DNA of 64,000 nt from Phenylobacterium deserti (GTDB lineage Bacteria; Pseudomonadota; Alphaproteobacteria; Caulobacterales; Caulobacteraceae), in contig NZ_QFYR01000001.1 of the NCBI RefSeq assembly GCF_003254705.1, positions 310,001 through 374,000 on the forward strand. The letters run 5' to 3'. Positions within the stretch are counted from its first letter, which is position 1. The number at the start of each line of letters is the position of its first letter. A program made the position numbers and the translations under genes. Below the pieces are notes generated by a model, which did not search any database, was not told the origin of the DNA, and saw only the letters and a program-made list of their open reading frames with translations. Below, in pieces: positions 45,847-55,358 of the stretch.

Positions 45847-46263
45847 GTGTCTTTCGCCATGCCCTCTTTGCGCGTGCCCCGCGCCTCAGATGAAGCCGCT
45901 CGCGAGCTCCTCGCGCGGATCATCCGATATGCGCTGCTTGGCCTGGGCGGCCTGCTGATCCTGATCGGCATTCTGATCGCGCCGCTTCCAGGTCCGCTCG
46001 GCGTGCCCTTCACCGTGGTGGGCGCGGCCATCGTGCTGCGCAACTCCTACGGGGCGAAGCGCCAGTTCGTGAAGATGCAGAAGGCGCACCCCAAGATGAT
46101 CTTCCCGATCCGTCGCCTGATGCGGCGTGAGCCGGAGGTCGTGCTGGTGGTGTGGCAGCAGTACCTGCGCGTCGAGCGCCTGGTGCTGCCCAAGCGCGTC
46201 CGCGTGGGCGTTCGTGGGCGTCGCCGCCTGAAGCGCCGGATGCGGGCGCAGCGGGCGGCCTAA
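45847..46263 (+). CDS. Small membrane protein of PGPGW-like type
   Basis: The GTG at 45847 (AGG 6 bases upstream) or ATG 45859 begins a protein of 134-138 residues. One long hydrophobic region (YALLGLGGLLILIGILIAPLPGPLGVPFTVVGAAIVL) with a Pro-Gly-Pro break in the middle resembles the PGPGW family of two-helix hairpin proteins. The C-terminal half is highly basic (RVRVGVRGRRRLKRRMRAQ), perhaps contacting nucleic acid or lipid heads. Function unknown. Its stop overlaps the convergent hydrolase stop by four bases. A TTAAC box (45738-45742), a CtrA-type half site, lies upstream. Confidence 0.65.
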   Translation: MSFAMPSLRVPRASDEAARELLARIIRYALLGLGGLLILIGILIAPLPGPLGVPFTVVGAAIVLRNSYGAKRQFVKMQKAHPKMIFPIRRLMRREPEVVLVVWQQYLRVERLVLPKRVRVGVRGRRRLKRRMRAQRAA

Positions 46264-47768
46264 GCCGCCGGCCGGACCGCCAACGCAAGATCGGCGACAA
46301 AGGGCGGCGTCGGGATCATCAGCGCGCCTCGCCCCGCTTCCAGCCGCCAACTTCCTTCCGTTCGGCCCTCGGCGGTGTTCCAGGCCGTGACCTCATAGGC
46401 GCGGGCGGCGAGGCCCGGCACGCGGACCATCGTCTGGATAGGCGGCGCGTGGGCGTCCAACTGCCCGTCGGCCAGCGGCCCGCGTCGCAGCAGCCAGACC
46501 AAGGCCTGCCGGTCGTCCCCGCACCCGAAGGTCTCGAGCCCGGTATGGGTGGTGACGATCTCCTGGTTGAGATTGCGGCGTCGGAAACGGCTCCAGTCGA
46601 TCAGCGGGGTGAAGCGGGACAGGCTGGCCTGGGCCCGGCGCATGCCGGGCGTGAGGACGTGCGGATGGCGGTTGGGCCAGCGCATACCGCCCCCTGCCCC
46701 GCCGCTGGCCAGATGCGCCCATTGCAGATGCCGGAAGTACTCGTCATCGAACGGCTCCGGCAGGGTGCGCTTGCGGTCCTTGAAGGTGTGGATCGGGCCA
46801 TGCTCGCTGTCGAAGAACGGCCGGCTGTCCTGGATCTCCGTCAAGGCGCCGCGGATAATCCGTCCCATGGCCACGGGGGGCGCGACGGTGTTCTTGGGAT
46901 CGTCGATGGTCCCCGTCGCGTAGATGTGCAGGTTCGCGAAATCGAGGTCCGGGTGGCGGTAGATCGGCCCGGCCAAGTCCAGGTGGGGCTTGAGAGTCAG
47001 CTCGGGCCCGAACAGGGAGACGGTCTGCGGATGCGAGCGGCCGAAGCGGCGCAACTCCTCCTCCCGCACCGCGGCGCTTAGATCGGCGATGAAGTCGTTG
47101 AAGTTGTCGGCGCTGTCCTGCGCCTGAGCGGGATGGATCTCGTTCCACAGGTCCCAGGCGAACAGCGCGCCGGAGCCGCCCCAGCGGGCGGCTGCGAACC
47201 GCAGGCGGGCCTTGATCAGCTCCCGCGTGGCTCCGCACAGGAGCAGGCGAGAGGGATGGTCGAGCGGCCCGCCGTTCGCCGCGTTGTAGGGGTGGTGGCG
47301 CCAGTGGAGCCAGGTCCAGAAGGTGTCGAAGGGCGTGAGCAGGATGCGTAGGCCCACCCGCTCGCACATGGCGAAGAGGTCGTCCCACAGCTGAACCAGA
47401 GTGGGGTTGAAGCGGCCCGCCGGCCGCTCGAAGTAGCGGGTGCGGACCTGCGCATACTCCATCATCAGGCGCAGCACGGTGACGCCGTGATCACGCAACC
47501 AGACGAGGTGGCGCTCGACCGCCGCCAGGTCGCGGCGGCGAAACAGGCCTTCCAGCTCCACCCAACTGATGGCGTCGTTCTGGCCGATGGGCGTGAAGTC
47601 AGCGCCGGTCTCGTCGACGAAGTAGGGCGCGCCCTGAGCGACCTGAATCCACGGCAAGCCGACTGGCGCTTTGCGGCACGCAGGTTCGGCGAGGCGCCGC
47701 TCGATCAGGTCCATACGCAGTCCGTTGTCGGGTTGAGGCGCCCAGCCGAGAAAGGCGCAAGGACGCAT
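46260..47768 (-). CDS. Clan GH-A-like (cellulase-type) glycoside hydrolase
   Basis: The 502-residue protein looks like a TIM-barrel glycosidase: TPIGQNDAISWVELEG, HGVTVLRLMMEY, then acid/base Glu210 in AWDLWNEIHP and nucleophile Glu322 in PFFDSEHGPIH. The Trp-rich segment PFDTFWTWLHWRHHPYNAANGGP probably lines the sugar cleft. A beta-sandwich-like C-terminal part (about 410-500) follows. No signal peptide is present, so it is presumably cytoplasmic or exported otherwise. ATG 47768 is assumed; ATG 47714 is possible. GH5-like by motif, exact family and substrate unknown. It stands alone, convergent with the small membrane gene. Confidence 0.75.
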   Translation of the reverse strand: MRPCAFLGWAPQPDNGLRMDLIERRLAEPACRKAPVGLPWIQVAQGAPYFVDETGADFTPIGQNDAISWVELEGLFRRRDLAAVERHLVWLRDHGVTVLRLMMEYAQVRTRYFERPAGRFNPTLVQLWDDLFAMCERVGLRILLTPFDTFWTWLHWRHHPYNAANGGPLDHPSRLLLCGATRELIKARLRFAAARWGGSGALFAWDLWNEIHPAQAQDSADNFNDFIADLSAAVREEELRRFGRSHPQTVSLFGPELTLKPHLDLAGPIYRHPDLDFANLHIYATGTIDDPKNTVAPPVAMGRIIRGALTEIQDSRPFFDSEHGPIHTFKDRKRTLPEPFDDEYFRHLQWAHLASGGAGGGMRWPNRHPHVLTPGMRRAQASLSRFTPLIDWSRFRRRNLNQEIVTTHTGLETFGCGDDRQALVWLLRRGPLADGQLDAHAPPIQTMVRVPGLAARAYEVTAWNTAEGRTEGSWRLEAGRGALMIPTPPFVADLALAVRPAA

Positions 47769-47817
47769 GAGGTTTCCCGGCCTGTCGATTGTTGCGCGCC
47801 CCGATGGCGAAACGAAA

Positions 47818-47842
47818 AAGCCCCGGGGGTTACCCGGGGCTT
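47818..47842 (-). terminator. Rho-independent terminator of the F0 ATP synthase operon
   Basis: A perfect 10-bp stem (AAGCCCCGGG / CCCGGGGCTT, 5-base loop) on the minus strand runs into TTTTTCGTTTC. It lies 27 bases after the atpF stop and is the best intrinsic terminator in the window. It is also close upstream of the hydrolase gene, so readthrough could feed that gene. Confidence 0.9.
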
Positions 47843-47868
47843 GTCCGTTTCAGCGGCGCTGCTGGGCG

Positions 47869-48372
47869 CTACTGAAGCTTGGTGGCCAGCTGGCCGATGG
47901 CGGCGTCCACCAGCGGGTCCGACTTGGCGCCGGCCAGGCGCTGGACGAGCAGCGCCTCGGTGGCCTGGGCGGCGAGTTCGGCGGCGGCGGCCTTCACCTC
48001 GGCGGCGGCTTGCGCCTCGGCCGTGGCGATCTTGCGTTCCGCCAAGGCCCGACGACGGGTCAGGCTCTCTTCGAGCTTGGCTTTCGCATCGGCTTCCAGG
48101 CGGCGGGCTTCGGCGTGCGCCGCTTCCAGCATCTCCTTGGCCTGACGCTCGGCTTGCGCGCGTTCGGCCTTGAGCTGCTCGAGAAGGCGGGTGGCCTCCT
48201 CACGGATGCGGGCGGCTTCGTCCAGGTCGGCCTGGATCGAGGCGGCCTTGGCGTCCAGCGCGGCCGTCACCTTCTTCGGAGCCTTGGCGCCGAAGATGAC
48301 GATGGCCAGGAAGATCAGCAGGCCGACGCCGACCCACATCTCCGCTTCAGCGGGATTGAGGAACGCGGGCAT
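47869..48372 (-). CDS. atpF: ATP synthase F0 subunit b
   Basis: The 167-residue protein has one N-terminal membrane helix (EMWVGVGLLIFLAIVIFGAK) followed by a long charged helix (RIREEATRLLEQLKAERAQAERQAKE) that forms the peripheral stalk with b'. Its ATG overlaps the stop of the b' gene (ATGA). It is the last gene of the F0 operon. Genes for F1 are not in the window, as is usual in alphaproteobacteria where they form a separate operon. Confidence 0.94.
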   Translation of the reverse strand: MPAFLNPAEAEMWVGVGLLIFLAIVIFGAKAPKKVTAALDAKAASIQADLDEAARIREEATRLLEQLKAERAQAERQAKEMLEAAHAEARRLEADAKAKLEESLTRRRALAERKIATAEAQAAAEVKAAAAELAAQATEALLVQRLAGAKSDPLVDAAIGQLATKLQ

Positions 48373-49004
48373 CAGGCGGCTCCTTCCGTCGTACGGCCGG
48401 CGAGGGCCGCGTCGATGTCGGCGCGGGACGGAGCCTGACCGGTGAGCTTGGCGACCATGGCTTCGGCCGTGTCGGCGGCGATGCCGCGGACATTGCTCAT
48501 GGCCTGGTCGCGCAGGCCGCGGATGCGAGCCTCCGCCTGTTCCAGCTCGGCGTTGAGGCGCTGGTCCTCGGCAGCCTGGCTGGCGGCCATCTCGGCCTGA
48601 GCCTTGGCCTTGGCGTCGGCGGCGAGGCGGCGCGCCTGGGCGCGGGCGTCCTCGAGCTCGGCCTGGGCGGCCTTGGCCTGGGCGTCGGCTTCAGCTTGCA
48701 CCGTGCGCGCCTGTTCCACCGCCTCGGCGATGGTCTGGGCCCGCGTGTCCTGGATCTTGCGCAGCCGCGGCACGAAGACCTTGGCGAGCAGGGCGTACAG
48801 GACGGCGAAGATGATCAGCAGCCAGATGATCTGGCCGCCCCAGTACTCCATCCGGAACTGAGGCAGGCCGCCGCCTTCGCCGCCGTGGGCGGCGACTTCG
48901 GTCGTGCCGGCCGGAACCTCGTGGCCGTGCACGGCTTCGGCAGCTTCCGCGACGGGGTTACCGTCGTGGGCGTCGCCTGCGTTGTGTGTGGTCTGAGCGG
49001 CCAT
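48372..49004 (-). CDS. atpF2: ATP synthase F0 subunit b' (second b-type subunit)
   Basis: The 210-residue protein has a membrane helix at about 57-77 (QIIWLLIIFAVLYALLAKVF) and a long Ala/Gln/Glu coiled-coil (RTVQAEADAQAKAAQAELED). It differs from b in an N-terminal extension of about 50 residues rich in His, Ala, Glu and Gly (TTHNAGDAHDGNP, VHGHEVPAGTTEVAAHGGEG). Photosynthetic and alphaproteobacterial enzymes use a b/b' heterodimer as the peripheral stalk. Co-transcribed and translationally coupled to atpF. Confidence 0.93.
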   Translation of the reverse strand: MAAQTTHNAGDAHDGNPVAEAAEAVHGHEVPAGTTEVAAHGGEGGGLPQFRMEYWGGQIIWLLIIFAVLYALLAKVFVPRLRKIQDTRAQTIAEAVEQARTVQAEADAQAKAAQAELEDARAQARRLAADAKAKAQAEMAASQAAEDQRLNAELEQAEARIRGLRDQAMSNVRGIAADTAEAMVAKLTGQAPSRADIDAALAGRTTEGAA

Positions 49005-49077
49005 AAGGCGTAGACGTCCTTCGGTGGCGGATGGCGGCGAGCCCTCGGGCGCGCCGCACCGTCCGCGGATGCAGGGC

Positions 49078-49302
49078 TTAGCTGAAGAGGATCAGCAGGC
49101 CGAGCACGAAGGCCAGAATGCCCAGGGCTTCCGTCAGAGCGGCGCCCAGGATCAGGTTGGTGAACTGGCTGCCGGCGGCCGACGGGTTACGGGTCGCGCC
49201 TTGCAGGAAGCCCGCGAAGATGTTGCCCACGCCGACGGCAGCGCCGATCATGCCGAGGGTGGCGAGGCCCGCACCGATGTACTTAGCGGCTTCAGCTTCC
49301 AT
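49078..49302 (-). CDS. atpE: ATP synthase F0 subunit c
   Basis: The 74-residue proteolipid has two membrane helices joined by the polar loop ATRNPSAA. The proton-binding Glu sits in ALTEALGILAF in the second helix. The glycine-rich first helix (GAGLATLGMIGAAVGVGNIFAG) packs the c-ring. It lacks the extra Na+-ligand residues (Gln/Ser-Thr) in a convincing pattern, so H+ coupling is expected. It is placed between atpB and b'. Confidence 0.97.
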   Translation of the reverse strand: MEAEAAKYIGAGLATLGMIGAAVGVGNIFAGFLQGATRNPSAAGSQFTNLILGAALTEALGILAFVLGLLILFS

Positions 49303-49347
49303 GAGAGTCTAGTCCTGAGTTGAAAGATTGAGGTTGGTGTTTGGCCG

Positions 49348-50133
49348 TCAGTGGTGATGGCCGAGGTTGACCACGTCGTTCAGGTAGACGCAGGTCAGAA
49401 CCGCGAAAACGAAGGCCTGCAGGAAGGCCACCAGGAACTCGAGCGCAGTCAGGGCGACCACGCCGCCGAGCGACACCGCCGCACCGGGGATGCCGAGCAG
49501 GCCCAGCCCGCCGCCGGCCGCCAGGCCGCCGAGCGAGATGATGAAGCCGGCGAACACCTTCAGGGCCACGTGGCCGCCGAGCATGTTGCCGAACAGACGA
49601 AGCGCAAGGGTGGCGGGACGCAGCAGGAACGAGATGAACTCGATCGGCGTGACCAGCAGCAGCATGTACCAGGGCACGCCCGCGGGCACGAACAGCTTGT
49701 ACATGCTGGCGCCGTTGCGCGCGAAGCCGACGATCAGCACCAGGAGGATCGTCATGATCGCCAGGGTGGCGGTGACGGCCAGCTGCGAGGTGGCGGTGAA
49801 CACCAGGAACAGGCCCAGGATGTTCATCGCCAGGATGAACAGGAACAGGGTGAAGATGAAGGGGAAGAACTTCCGGCCTTCATGCCCGATGATGCTGGTG
49901 GTCAGGTTGTCGATATAGCTGAAGGCGCCCTCGCCCATCGCCTGCAGGCGACCGGGGACGACCGAGACCTTGGCGGTGCTGACGGCCATGAACGCGACGA
50001 TCGCGCCGGCGGCCAGGGTCATCGCCAGAGTCGAATTGGTGAACGCCATGTCGATGACGCCGACCCCCGGAATGGAGAAATCGGGCAGGTCCACGATCTT
50101 CTGGACCTCGAACTGGTGCATCGGGTCGGCCAT
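49348..50133 (-). CDS. atpB: ATP synthase F0 subunit a
   Basis: The 261-residue polytopic protein has five to six membrane helices. The essential Arg lies in ATLALRLFGNMLGGH, and the C-terminal helix (EFLVAFLQAFVFAVLTCVYLND) carries the conserved Gln/Glu positions of the proton half-channels. It forms the stator channel against the c-ring. Ribosome site GAGG precedes ATG 50133, 15 bases after atpI. Confidence 0.97.
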   Translation of the reverse strand: MADPMHQFEVQKIVDLPDFSIPGVGVIDMAFTNSTLAMTLAAGAIVAFMAVSTAKVSVVPGRLQAMGEGAFSYIDNLTTSIIGHEGRKFFPFIFTLFLFILAMNILGLFLVFTATSQLAVTATLAIMTILLVLIVGFARNGASMYKLFVPAGVPWYMLLLVTPIEFISFLLRPATLALRLFGNMLGGHVALKVFAGFIISLGGLAAGGGLGLLGIPGAAVSLGGVVALTALEFLVAFLQAFVFAVLTCVYLNDVVNLGHHH

Positions 50134-50148
50134 GCCGCCTCGAACTCC

Positions 50149-50508
50149 CTAATCTTCCTCGACGTCGTCCTCGGGGCCGAGGTCCTTTGGAGGACCCCAT
50201 TCCCGCGACGCTTCGGCCGCCATGACACGGGCTGAGCGGACCGCCATCCAGATGGAGACCGCAAAGCCTAGAAGGACCCCAACGATGAGGCCCAGCGGAG
50301 AGGTTTTCGCCACGACGTCGAACGCCGCACCGAAGCCCATCCCCACGAACAAGCCACCCAGCAACACACCCAAGATCCGATAGCCGTAGCCGGCGGCCTG
50401 GGAGCCGTAGTCACGAGCGGGAGGCGGAGCCGTACGCGCGTGAAGCGCTTCGGCCCTTTCTTCGAGGCGCCGGAGCTCCTCGTCGCGCGTGTCTTCCGAT
50501 TGCGGCAT
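50149..50508 (-). CDS. atpI: ATP synthase assembly protein AtpI
   Basis: ATG 50508 gives 119 residues: a charged N-terminal region (EELRRLEERAEALHAR), two membrane helices (ILGVLLGGLFVGMGFGAAFD and LGLIVGVLLGFAVSIWMAV) and an acidic tail. This is the AtpI/AtpZ type associated with c-ring assembly in alphaproteobacteria. It opens the atpI-B-E-b'-b operon. An in-frame GTG-type extension to 50601 is possible but lacks sense. Confidence 0.88.
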   Translation of the reverse strand: MPQSEDTRDEELRRLEERAEALHARTAPPPARDYGSQAAGYGYRILGVLLGGLFVGMGFGAAFDVVAKTSPLGLIVGVLLGFAVSIWMAVRSARVMAAEASREWGPPKDLGPEDDVEED

Positions 50509-50574
50509 GCGTCTCGAGGTCACTCGCGCGACCGCGACGGCCGCCGCGCCTGGGGGGCTGGAAGTGGCGCGGAA

Positions 50575-50601
50575 CCTATAGACCGTACTTCTGTGCGTCA
50601 A
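50575..50601 (-). promoter_or_regulatory. Housekeeping promoter of the F0 ATP synthase operon
   Basis: On the minus strand TTGACG (50601-50596) is followed after 15 bases by TATAGG (50580-50575). This matches the Caulobacter sigma-73 consensus (TTGACGS, 10-14 bases, GCTANAWC) in the -35 and in CTATA of the -10. It lies 67 bases before the atpI start. Confidence 0.6.
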
Positions 50602-50688
50602 GGCTGGGCGGACGCATCGTAAGTTGCGGAAAAAACTGGCGTTTCGCTTGCCTGCGGCATTCTCACAGGCGAAGGCTGTTGAAAGGCG

Positions 50689-53600
50689 CTACTGGGCGGC
50701 CATGGCCTCTGCTTGCCGCAGGTCGACCGACACCAGCTGGGACACGCCGCGCTCGGCCATGGTCACGCCGAACAGCCGGTCCATCCGCGCCATGGTCACC
50801 GGATTGTGGGTGATAGTGATGAAGCGCGTCTGGGTGCGACTGCGCATCTCGTCCAGCAGGTTGCAGAAGCGGTCGACGTTGGCGTCGTCGAGGGGCGCGT
50901 CCACCTCGTCCAACACGCAGATCGGCGCGGGCTGGGCGAGGAAGACGGCGAAGATCAGCGCCATGGCGGTGAGCGCCTGCTCGCCGCCGCTCATCAGGCT
51001 CATGGAGGCCAGACGCTTGCCGGGCGGACAGGCGTAGATCTCCAGCCCGGCCTCCAGCGGATCATCCGATTCGACGAGGCGCAGCTCGGCCTGGCCGCCC
51101 TGGAACAGGCTCTCGAACAGGGTCTTGAACTGGCCGTTGATCACCTCGAAGGCGGCGACCAGGCGCTCGCGACCCTCGCCGTTCAGCTCGTCGATGCCCT
51201 GGCGCAGGCGGGCGATGGCGCCGGTGAGGTCCGCCCGCTCGGTTTGCATCAGCTGCAGCCGCGCCGAGTGTTCGCCCGCCTCGTCGTCGGCCCGCAGGTT
51301 GACCGGCCCAATCGCGTCGCGCTGCCGCTCGAGATTGTAGAGGTGCGCCTCCATGCCGCCGGCGTCCTGCGGGATCGCCACCGCCTCGTCGGCCAGCCGG
51401 CGGGCGAGCTCCTCCGGCTCCATGCGGGCGGTCTCGCGGATCTGACCGGTGACCTCCTCCAGACGCTGGGCGGCGGCTTCGGCGTGGGCGGCGAGGCTGG
51501 CGCGCACCTCGCGCGCTTCGGAGGCCTGGGCTTCGGCGGTCCGTAGGGCGCGATCGGCCTCGGCGCGCTCCCGCTCGGCGGCGGCCAGGGCGTCGGAGGA
51601 TTTGGCGCGGCGAGCCTCGGCGGCGGCGAACTCATCCAGCAAGCCCGCGCGGCGTGATTCGAGCGCGCCTGGCGCCTCGCGGGCCCGATCGAGGGCCGCC
51701 TGCGCCTTGACCCGTGCGTCGGCCAGCGCTTCCAGCCGCTTGGCGGCGGCCTGGGTGCGGCGGGCCCAGTCGTCGCGGTCGCGAGTGAGCTGCTCCAGCC
51801 GGCGCGTGCGGCCTTCCCGCTCCCGCTTCTCCAGGTCCAAGGCGCTGCGGGCGGCGGTGGCCGCCTCACGCGCGGCGGCCGCGGCGGTGCGGGCGGCGGC
51901 GAGGCTTTGGGCCAGCTCGGCGTCGGCGGCCGGAGCGGCGTCGGCGCTGGCGGCCTGCAGCGCCGCGTCATGTTCGGCGTACTCCGCCTCGAAGCGGACG
52001 ATCAGGTCTTCGAGCGAGGCGGCGGCGGCTTCCTTGCGGGCGGCCTCCCGCTCCAGGCGCTCCACCGCGGCGCGGGCCTGGGAGGCTTTCTGTTCGTGCA
52101 CCGCGGGCTCGCGGCGGGCGATGCGGAGGGTCTCGTCGGCGGCTCGCACCCGGGCGGCGGCGGCGGCCTGTTCCTCGCGGGCCTGCTTGGCGCGGGGCGT
52201 CAGACGCTCCACGTCGCGCTCCACCTCGGCCAGGCGGGTCTTCTGTTCCAGGCGGATGGCGGCCGGTTTCGGCGCCTCGGCGCGGGCGGTGAAGCCGTCC
52301 CACCGCCAAAGGTCGCCCTCGCGGGAGACGAGGCGGCAGCCGGGCGACAGCGTCTTCTGCAGCCGCTCGCCGTCCGCGCGGTCCACGAGGGCGGTGAAGG
52401 CGAGGCGGGCGGCGAGCGCGGGCGGGGCTTTTACGAGTGGCCCCAGGGGCGTGGCGCCCTGCGGCCATATAGGCGGCGCTGCATCGCGACCGCCCCAGAA
52501 GGCGGGCGCCTTGGGGTCCAGAGCCGCGTCGAGGTCGTCGCCCAAGGCCGCGGCGAGGGCGACCTCATAGCCGCGGTCGGGCGCGACCTGGTCGAGCGCC
52601 GGCGTGAAGCCGCCGCGCTTGGCCTGGGCCACCAGGCCGGCCAGCGCGCGCGCCTCGGCGGTGTAGCGGCCCAGCTGTTCGTCGAGCTTGCGGGCGGCGT
52701 CGCGGGCGGCGGCCTCCGCCTCGTTGGCCTTGGCCCGCTCGTCTTCGGCGGCCTCCAGAGCGGCGCGAGCGGCGGCAAGGGCCGCTTCGGCCGCGGCCAG
52801 CGCGGCGCGGGTCTCTTCGGCCTGCGGGTTGGAAAGCGGACCCAGGGCGGCGCGCTCGGCGCGGGCCTGGTCCAGAGCGCGCCGGGTGCGGGCGACACGG
52901 CCTTGCGCCTCCTCGATCCGCTGGGCGGCGGCGCGGCGAACGGCTTCCTGCGCGGCGAGCTGACCGGCCAGGGTCTCGACCTGGGCGTCGGCGGCGGCGC
53001 GGGCGGCTTCGGCCGAGGCGAGCTGGGCTTCCAGCTCCGGCGCGCGTTCGGGCGCGGCGGCGACGGCGGCCTCGACCGCGGCGATGTCGTCGGCCAGGCG
53101 CTCGAGCGCGGCGCCCGCGTCCTCGACGATGTGGGTTTCGCGGGCGCGGTCGGCGTCGAGGCGGGCGAGTTCGCCAGCCAGCCGCTCCAGCTCGGCGGCG
53201 TGCGCCTCGGCCTCGCGGTCCAGCCGGTCCTTGTCGATGGCCAGTTTGTGCAGGATGGCGGCGGCGACGGTTTCGGCCTCGCGCAGCGGCTTGATGGCTT
53301 CCTCGGCCGTGGCCGCGCGGGTGGTCGCGGCGGCGGCGGCCCGGGCGGTCTCCTCCACAGCGCGGACGGCGTCCTGCGCCTCGCCCTTCAGCCGCAGGGC
53401 GGCGTCGCGGGCTTCGGCCCAACGGGCGTAGAGCACGGCGCCTTGGAGGGCCCGGATCTCGGCGGACAGGCGCTTGAAGCGCTCGGCCTGGCGGGCTTCG
53501 CGCTTCAGCCGGTTGAGCTGGCTCTCCAACTCGCCGGCCACGTCGTCGAGGCGGGACAGGTTGGTTTCCGCCGCCCGCAAGCGCAGCTCGGCCTCGTGAC

Positions 53601-54129
53601 GGCGGGAATGCAGGCCGGACACGCCGGCGGCCTCCTCCAGGATCAGGCGCCGGTTCTGCGGCTTGGCGCCGATCAGCTCGGAGATCTGCCCCTGGCGGAC
53701 CAGCGCCGGCGAACTGGCGCCGGTCGAGGCGTCGGCGAACAGCAGCTGGACGTCGCGGGCCCGCACCTCTCGCCCATTGATCCGGTAGGTGGAGCCGGCG
53801 CCGCGGTCGATCCGGCGCACCACCTCAAGCGTCGGATGGTCGTTGAAGGCCGGCGGGGCGCGGTGGTCGGAATTGTCGATGGTCAGCGCCACCTCGGCAT
53901 GGTTGCGCGAGGGGCGATTGCCGGAGCCGGCGAAGATGACGTCGTCCATGCCGCCGGCCCGCATGGCCTTGGCGGAGTTGGCGCCCATGACCCAGCGCAG
54001 GGCTTCCAGCAGGTTGGACTTGCCGCAGCCGTTCGGGCCCACAATGGCCGTAAGCCCCGGCTCGATCCGGAATTCGGTGGGATCGACGAAGGACTTGAAG
54101 CCCGAGAGGCGTAGCCGCTGGAAGTGCAC
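50689..54129 (-). CDS. smc: Chromosome segregation SMC ATPase
   Basis: GTG 54129 begins 1146 residues with the SMC layout. The N-terminal head has Walker [10 protein letters not shown] (residues about 32-40). A very long Ala/Glu/Arg coiled coil follows, then the hinge near 500-610 ([18 protein letters not shown]), a second coiled coil, and the C-terminal head with signature [20 protein letters not shown] and Walker [18 protein letters not shown]. It organises and segregates chromosomes with ScpA/ScpB, which are not in the window. It follows two DsbA-like genes by 14 bases, probably in one transcript. The coiled coil is extremely Ala-rich and high in GC. Confidence 0.97.
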   Translation of the reverse strand: MHFQRLRLSGFKSFVDPTEFRIEPGLTAIVGPNGCGKSNLLEALRWVMGANSAKAMRAGGMDDVIFAGSGNRPSRNHAEVALTIDNSDHRAPPAFNDHPTLEVVRRIDRGAGSTYRINGREVRARDVQLLFADASTGASSPALVRQGQISELIGAKPQNRRLILEEAAGVSGLHSRRHEAELRLRAAETNLSRLDDVAGELESQLNRLKREARQAERFKRLSAEIRALQGAVLYARWAEARDAALRLKGEAQDAVRAVEETARAAAAATTRAATAEEAIKPLREAETVAAAILHKLAIDKDRLDREAEAHAAELERLAGELARLDADRARETHIVEDAGAALERLADDIAAVEAAVAAAPERAPELEAQLASAEAARAAADAQVETLAGQLAAQEAVRRAAAQRIEEAQGRVARTRRALDQARAERAALGPLSNPQAEETRAALAAAEAALAAARAALEAAEDERAKANEAEAAARDAARKLDEQLGRYTAEARALAGLVAQAKRGGFTPALDQVAPDRGYEVALAAALGDDLDAALDPKAPAFWGGRDAAPPIWPQGATPLGPLVKAPPALAARLAFTALVDRADGERLQKTLSPGCRLVSREGDLWRWDGFTARAEAPKPAAIRLEQKTRLAEVERDVERLTPRAKQAREEQAAAAARVRAADETLRIARREPAVHEQKASQARAAVERLEREAARKEAAAASLEDLIVRFEAEYAEHDAALQAASADAAPAADAELAQSLAAARTAAAAAREAATAARSALDLEKREREGRTRRLEQLTRDRDDWARRTQAAAKRLEALADARVKAQAALDRAREAPGALESRRAGLLDEFAAAEARRAKSSDALAAAERERAEADRALRTAEAQASEAREVRASLAAHAEAAAQRLEEVTGQIRETARMEPEELARRLADEAVAIPQDAGGMEAHLYNLERQRDAIGPVNLRADDEAGEHSARLQLMQTERADLTGAIARLRQGIDELNGEGRERLVAAFEVINGQFKTLFESLFQGGQAELRLVESDDPLEAGLEIYACPPGKRLASMSLMSGGEQALTAMALIFAVFLAQPAPICVLDEVDAPLDDANVDRFCNLLDEMRSRTQTRFITITHNPVTMARMDRLFGVTMAERGVSQLVSVDLRQAEAMAAQ

Positions 54130-54143
54130 GGCCGCCGCGCGCC

Positions 54144-54746
54144 TTACTTGCGTGCTGCGGCTATGGCCGCCTCGAGGTCAGCCAGGGTGTGGCCCTCCAC
54201 CTTGCGTCCGTTGACGAAGATGGTCGGCGTGGACTCGATGCCGTCCTCCTCGACCACCTTGCGGATGCGGGCCTCGAGGGCGTCGAGCTGGGCCTCGTCC
54301 TTGAGGCAGGCCTCGAACTGCGGCTCGGTCAGGCCGTTGGCCATGGCGATCTGCAGCAGCACCTGGCGGATGCCGCCCGCCCGCCAGCGCGACTGACTGC
54401 GGAACACGTCATCGACGACCTTGAAGTATTTGTCCGGGCCGGCGCAGCGCGCCATCAGGAAGCCGGCCGCAGCCACCGTCTGCGGCGGGGTCAGCAGCTC
54501 CTTCAGCGTGAACTGCACCTGCCCGGTGTCGATGTAGCGGCTCTTAAGAACGCTGATGACTTCGGCGTTGTAGGTGGCGCAGTGCGGGCAGGTCAGGGAG
54601 GCGTACTCCACGACCTTGATCGGCGCGCTGGCCTTGCCGAGGCTCATGTCGCCGGGCGCAGCGACGCCCGGCGCAGCCGCCGCCGGAGCGGCCGCCGCAA
54701 GGGCGAGCGCGGCGATCAGGGCGTGGCGGCGGCTGAAGCGGAACAC
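54144..54746 (-). CDS. DsbA family thiol-disulfide oxidoreductase, secreted
   Basis: GTG 54746 lies three bases after the stop of the upstream paralogue. The 200-residue protein has a signal peptide with a twin-arginine-like start ([21 protein letters not shown]). A thioredoxin-fold domain follows with the active site [11 protein letters not shown], an inserted helical region, and cis-Pro region [12 protein letters not shown]. It should oxidise or isomerise disulfides in the periplasm. It resembles the BdbD/DsbA-like branch rather than classical DsbA. Paralogue of the next gene and probably co-transcribed with smc. Confidence 0.9.
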   Translation of the reverse strand: MFRFSRRHALIAALALAAAAPAAAAPGVAAPGDMSLGKASAPIKVVEYASLTCPHCATYNAEVISVLKSRYIDTGQVQFTLKELLTPPQTVAAAGFLMARCAGPDKYFKVVDDVFRSQSRWRAGGIRQVLLQIAMANGLTEPQFEACLKDEAQLDALEARIRKVVEEDGIESTPTIFVNGRKVEGHTLADLEAAIAAARK

Positions 54747-54749
54747 GGT

Positions 54750-55358
54750 TTACTTGCCGGCTGCCGCCACGGCGGCGTCGATCTGAGCCATGGAGATTTC
54801 CCCCACGGCGACCTGCTTGCCGTTGACCATGAAGGTCGGGGTGCCGGTGATGCCGTCCTTGATGTGGCGTTTCACCCGCTCATCCAGTTCCTTGATGGCC
54901 GTCTCGTCGTTGATGCAGGCGTTGAACTGCTGCTCGGTCAGGCCCGCCGACTGGGCGATGCGCAGCAGCACGCCGCGCACGTCGCCGGTCTGGAACATTT
55001 CGTTCTGGTTCTGGAAGATGGCGTCCACGACGTTGAAGTACTTGTCCTTGCCGGCGCAGCGCGCGGTCAGGAAGCCGGCGGCGGCCACGTTCTCCGGCGG
55101 GGTGAGGAATTCCTTCAGGGTGTACTGCACCTTGCCGGTGTCGATGTACTTGGCCTTGAACTGCGGGAAGACCTCGTTGTTGAAGGTGGCGCAGTGGCTG
55201 CAGCTGACCGAGGCGTACTCCACGAACTTCACGGGCGCGTTCGCGCTGCCGAGGGTCATGTCACCTTCGGCGGGACCTGCGCCGCCCTTGCTGCATCCGG
55301 CGAGCGCCAGGCCGCCGACCATGGCGGCTGCGGCGACGAGAAGACGGCGGCTGATCAT
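54750..55358 (-). CDS. DsbA family thiol-disulfide oxidoreductase, lipoprotein
   Basis: The 202-residue protein has a lipobox LAGC (Cys near residue 22), so it is expected to be membrane-anchored. The active site is SVSCSHCATFN (CSHC instead of CPHC), and the cis-Pro loop is GITGTPTFMVNG. It aligns along most of its length with its downstream neighbour (VEYAS..C, KEFLTPPENVAAAGFLTARCAG). A tandem duplication with one lipid-anchored and one soluble form is likely. The His/Ser dipeptide change may alter redox potential. Confidence 0.9.
   Translation of the reverse strand: MISRRLLVAAAAMVGGLALAGCSKGGAGPAEGDMTLGSANAPVKFVEYASVSCSHCATFNNEVFPQFKAKYIDTGKVQYTLKEFLTPPENVAAAGFLTARCAGKDKYFNVVDAIFQNQNEMFQTGDVRGVLLRIAQSAGLTEQQFNACINDETAIKELDERVKRHIKDGITGTPTFMVNGKQVAVGEISMAQIDAAVAAAGK

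Noticed and set aside
51907-54114. Long plus-strand frame opposite smc (735 codons)
   Set aside because: The Gly/Gln/Val-rich translation is typical of an antisense shadow of Ala/Glu/Arg coiled coil; smc is certain.
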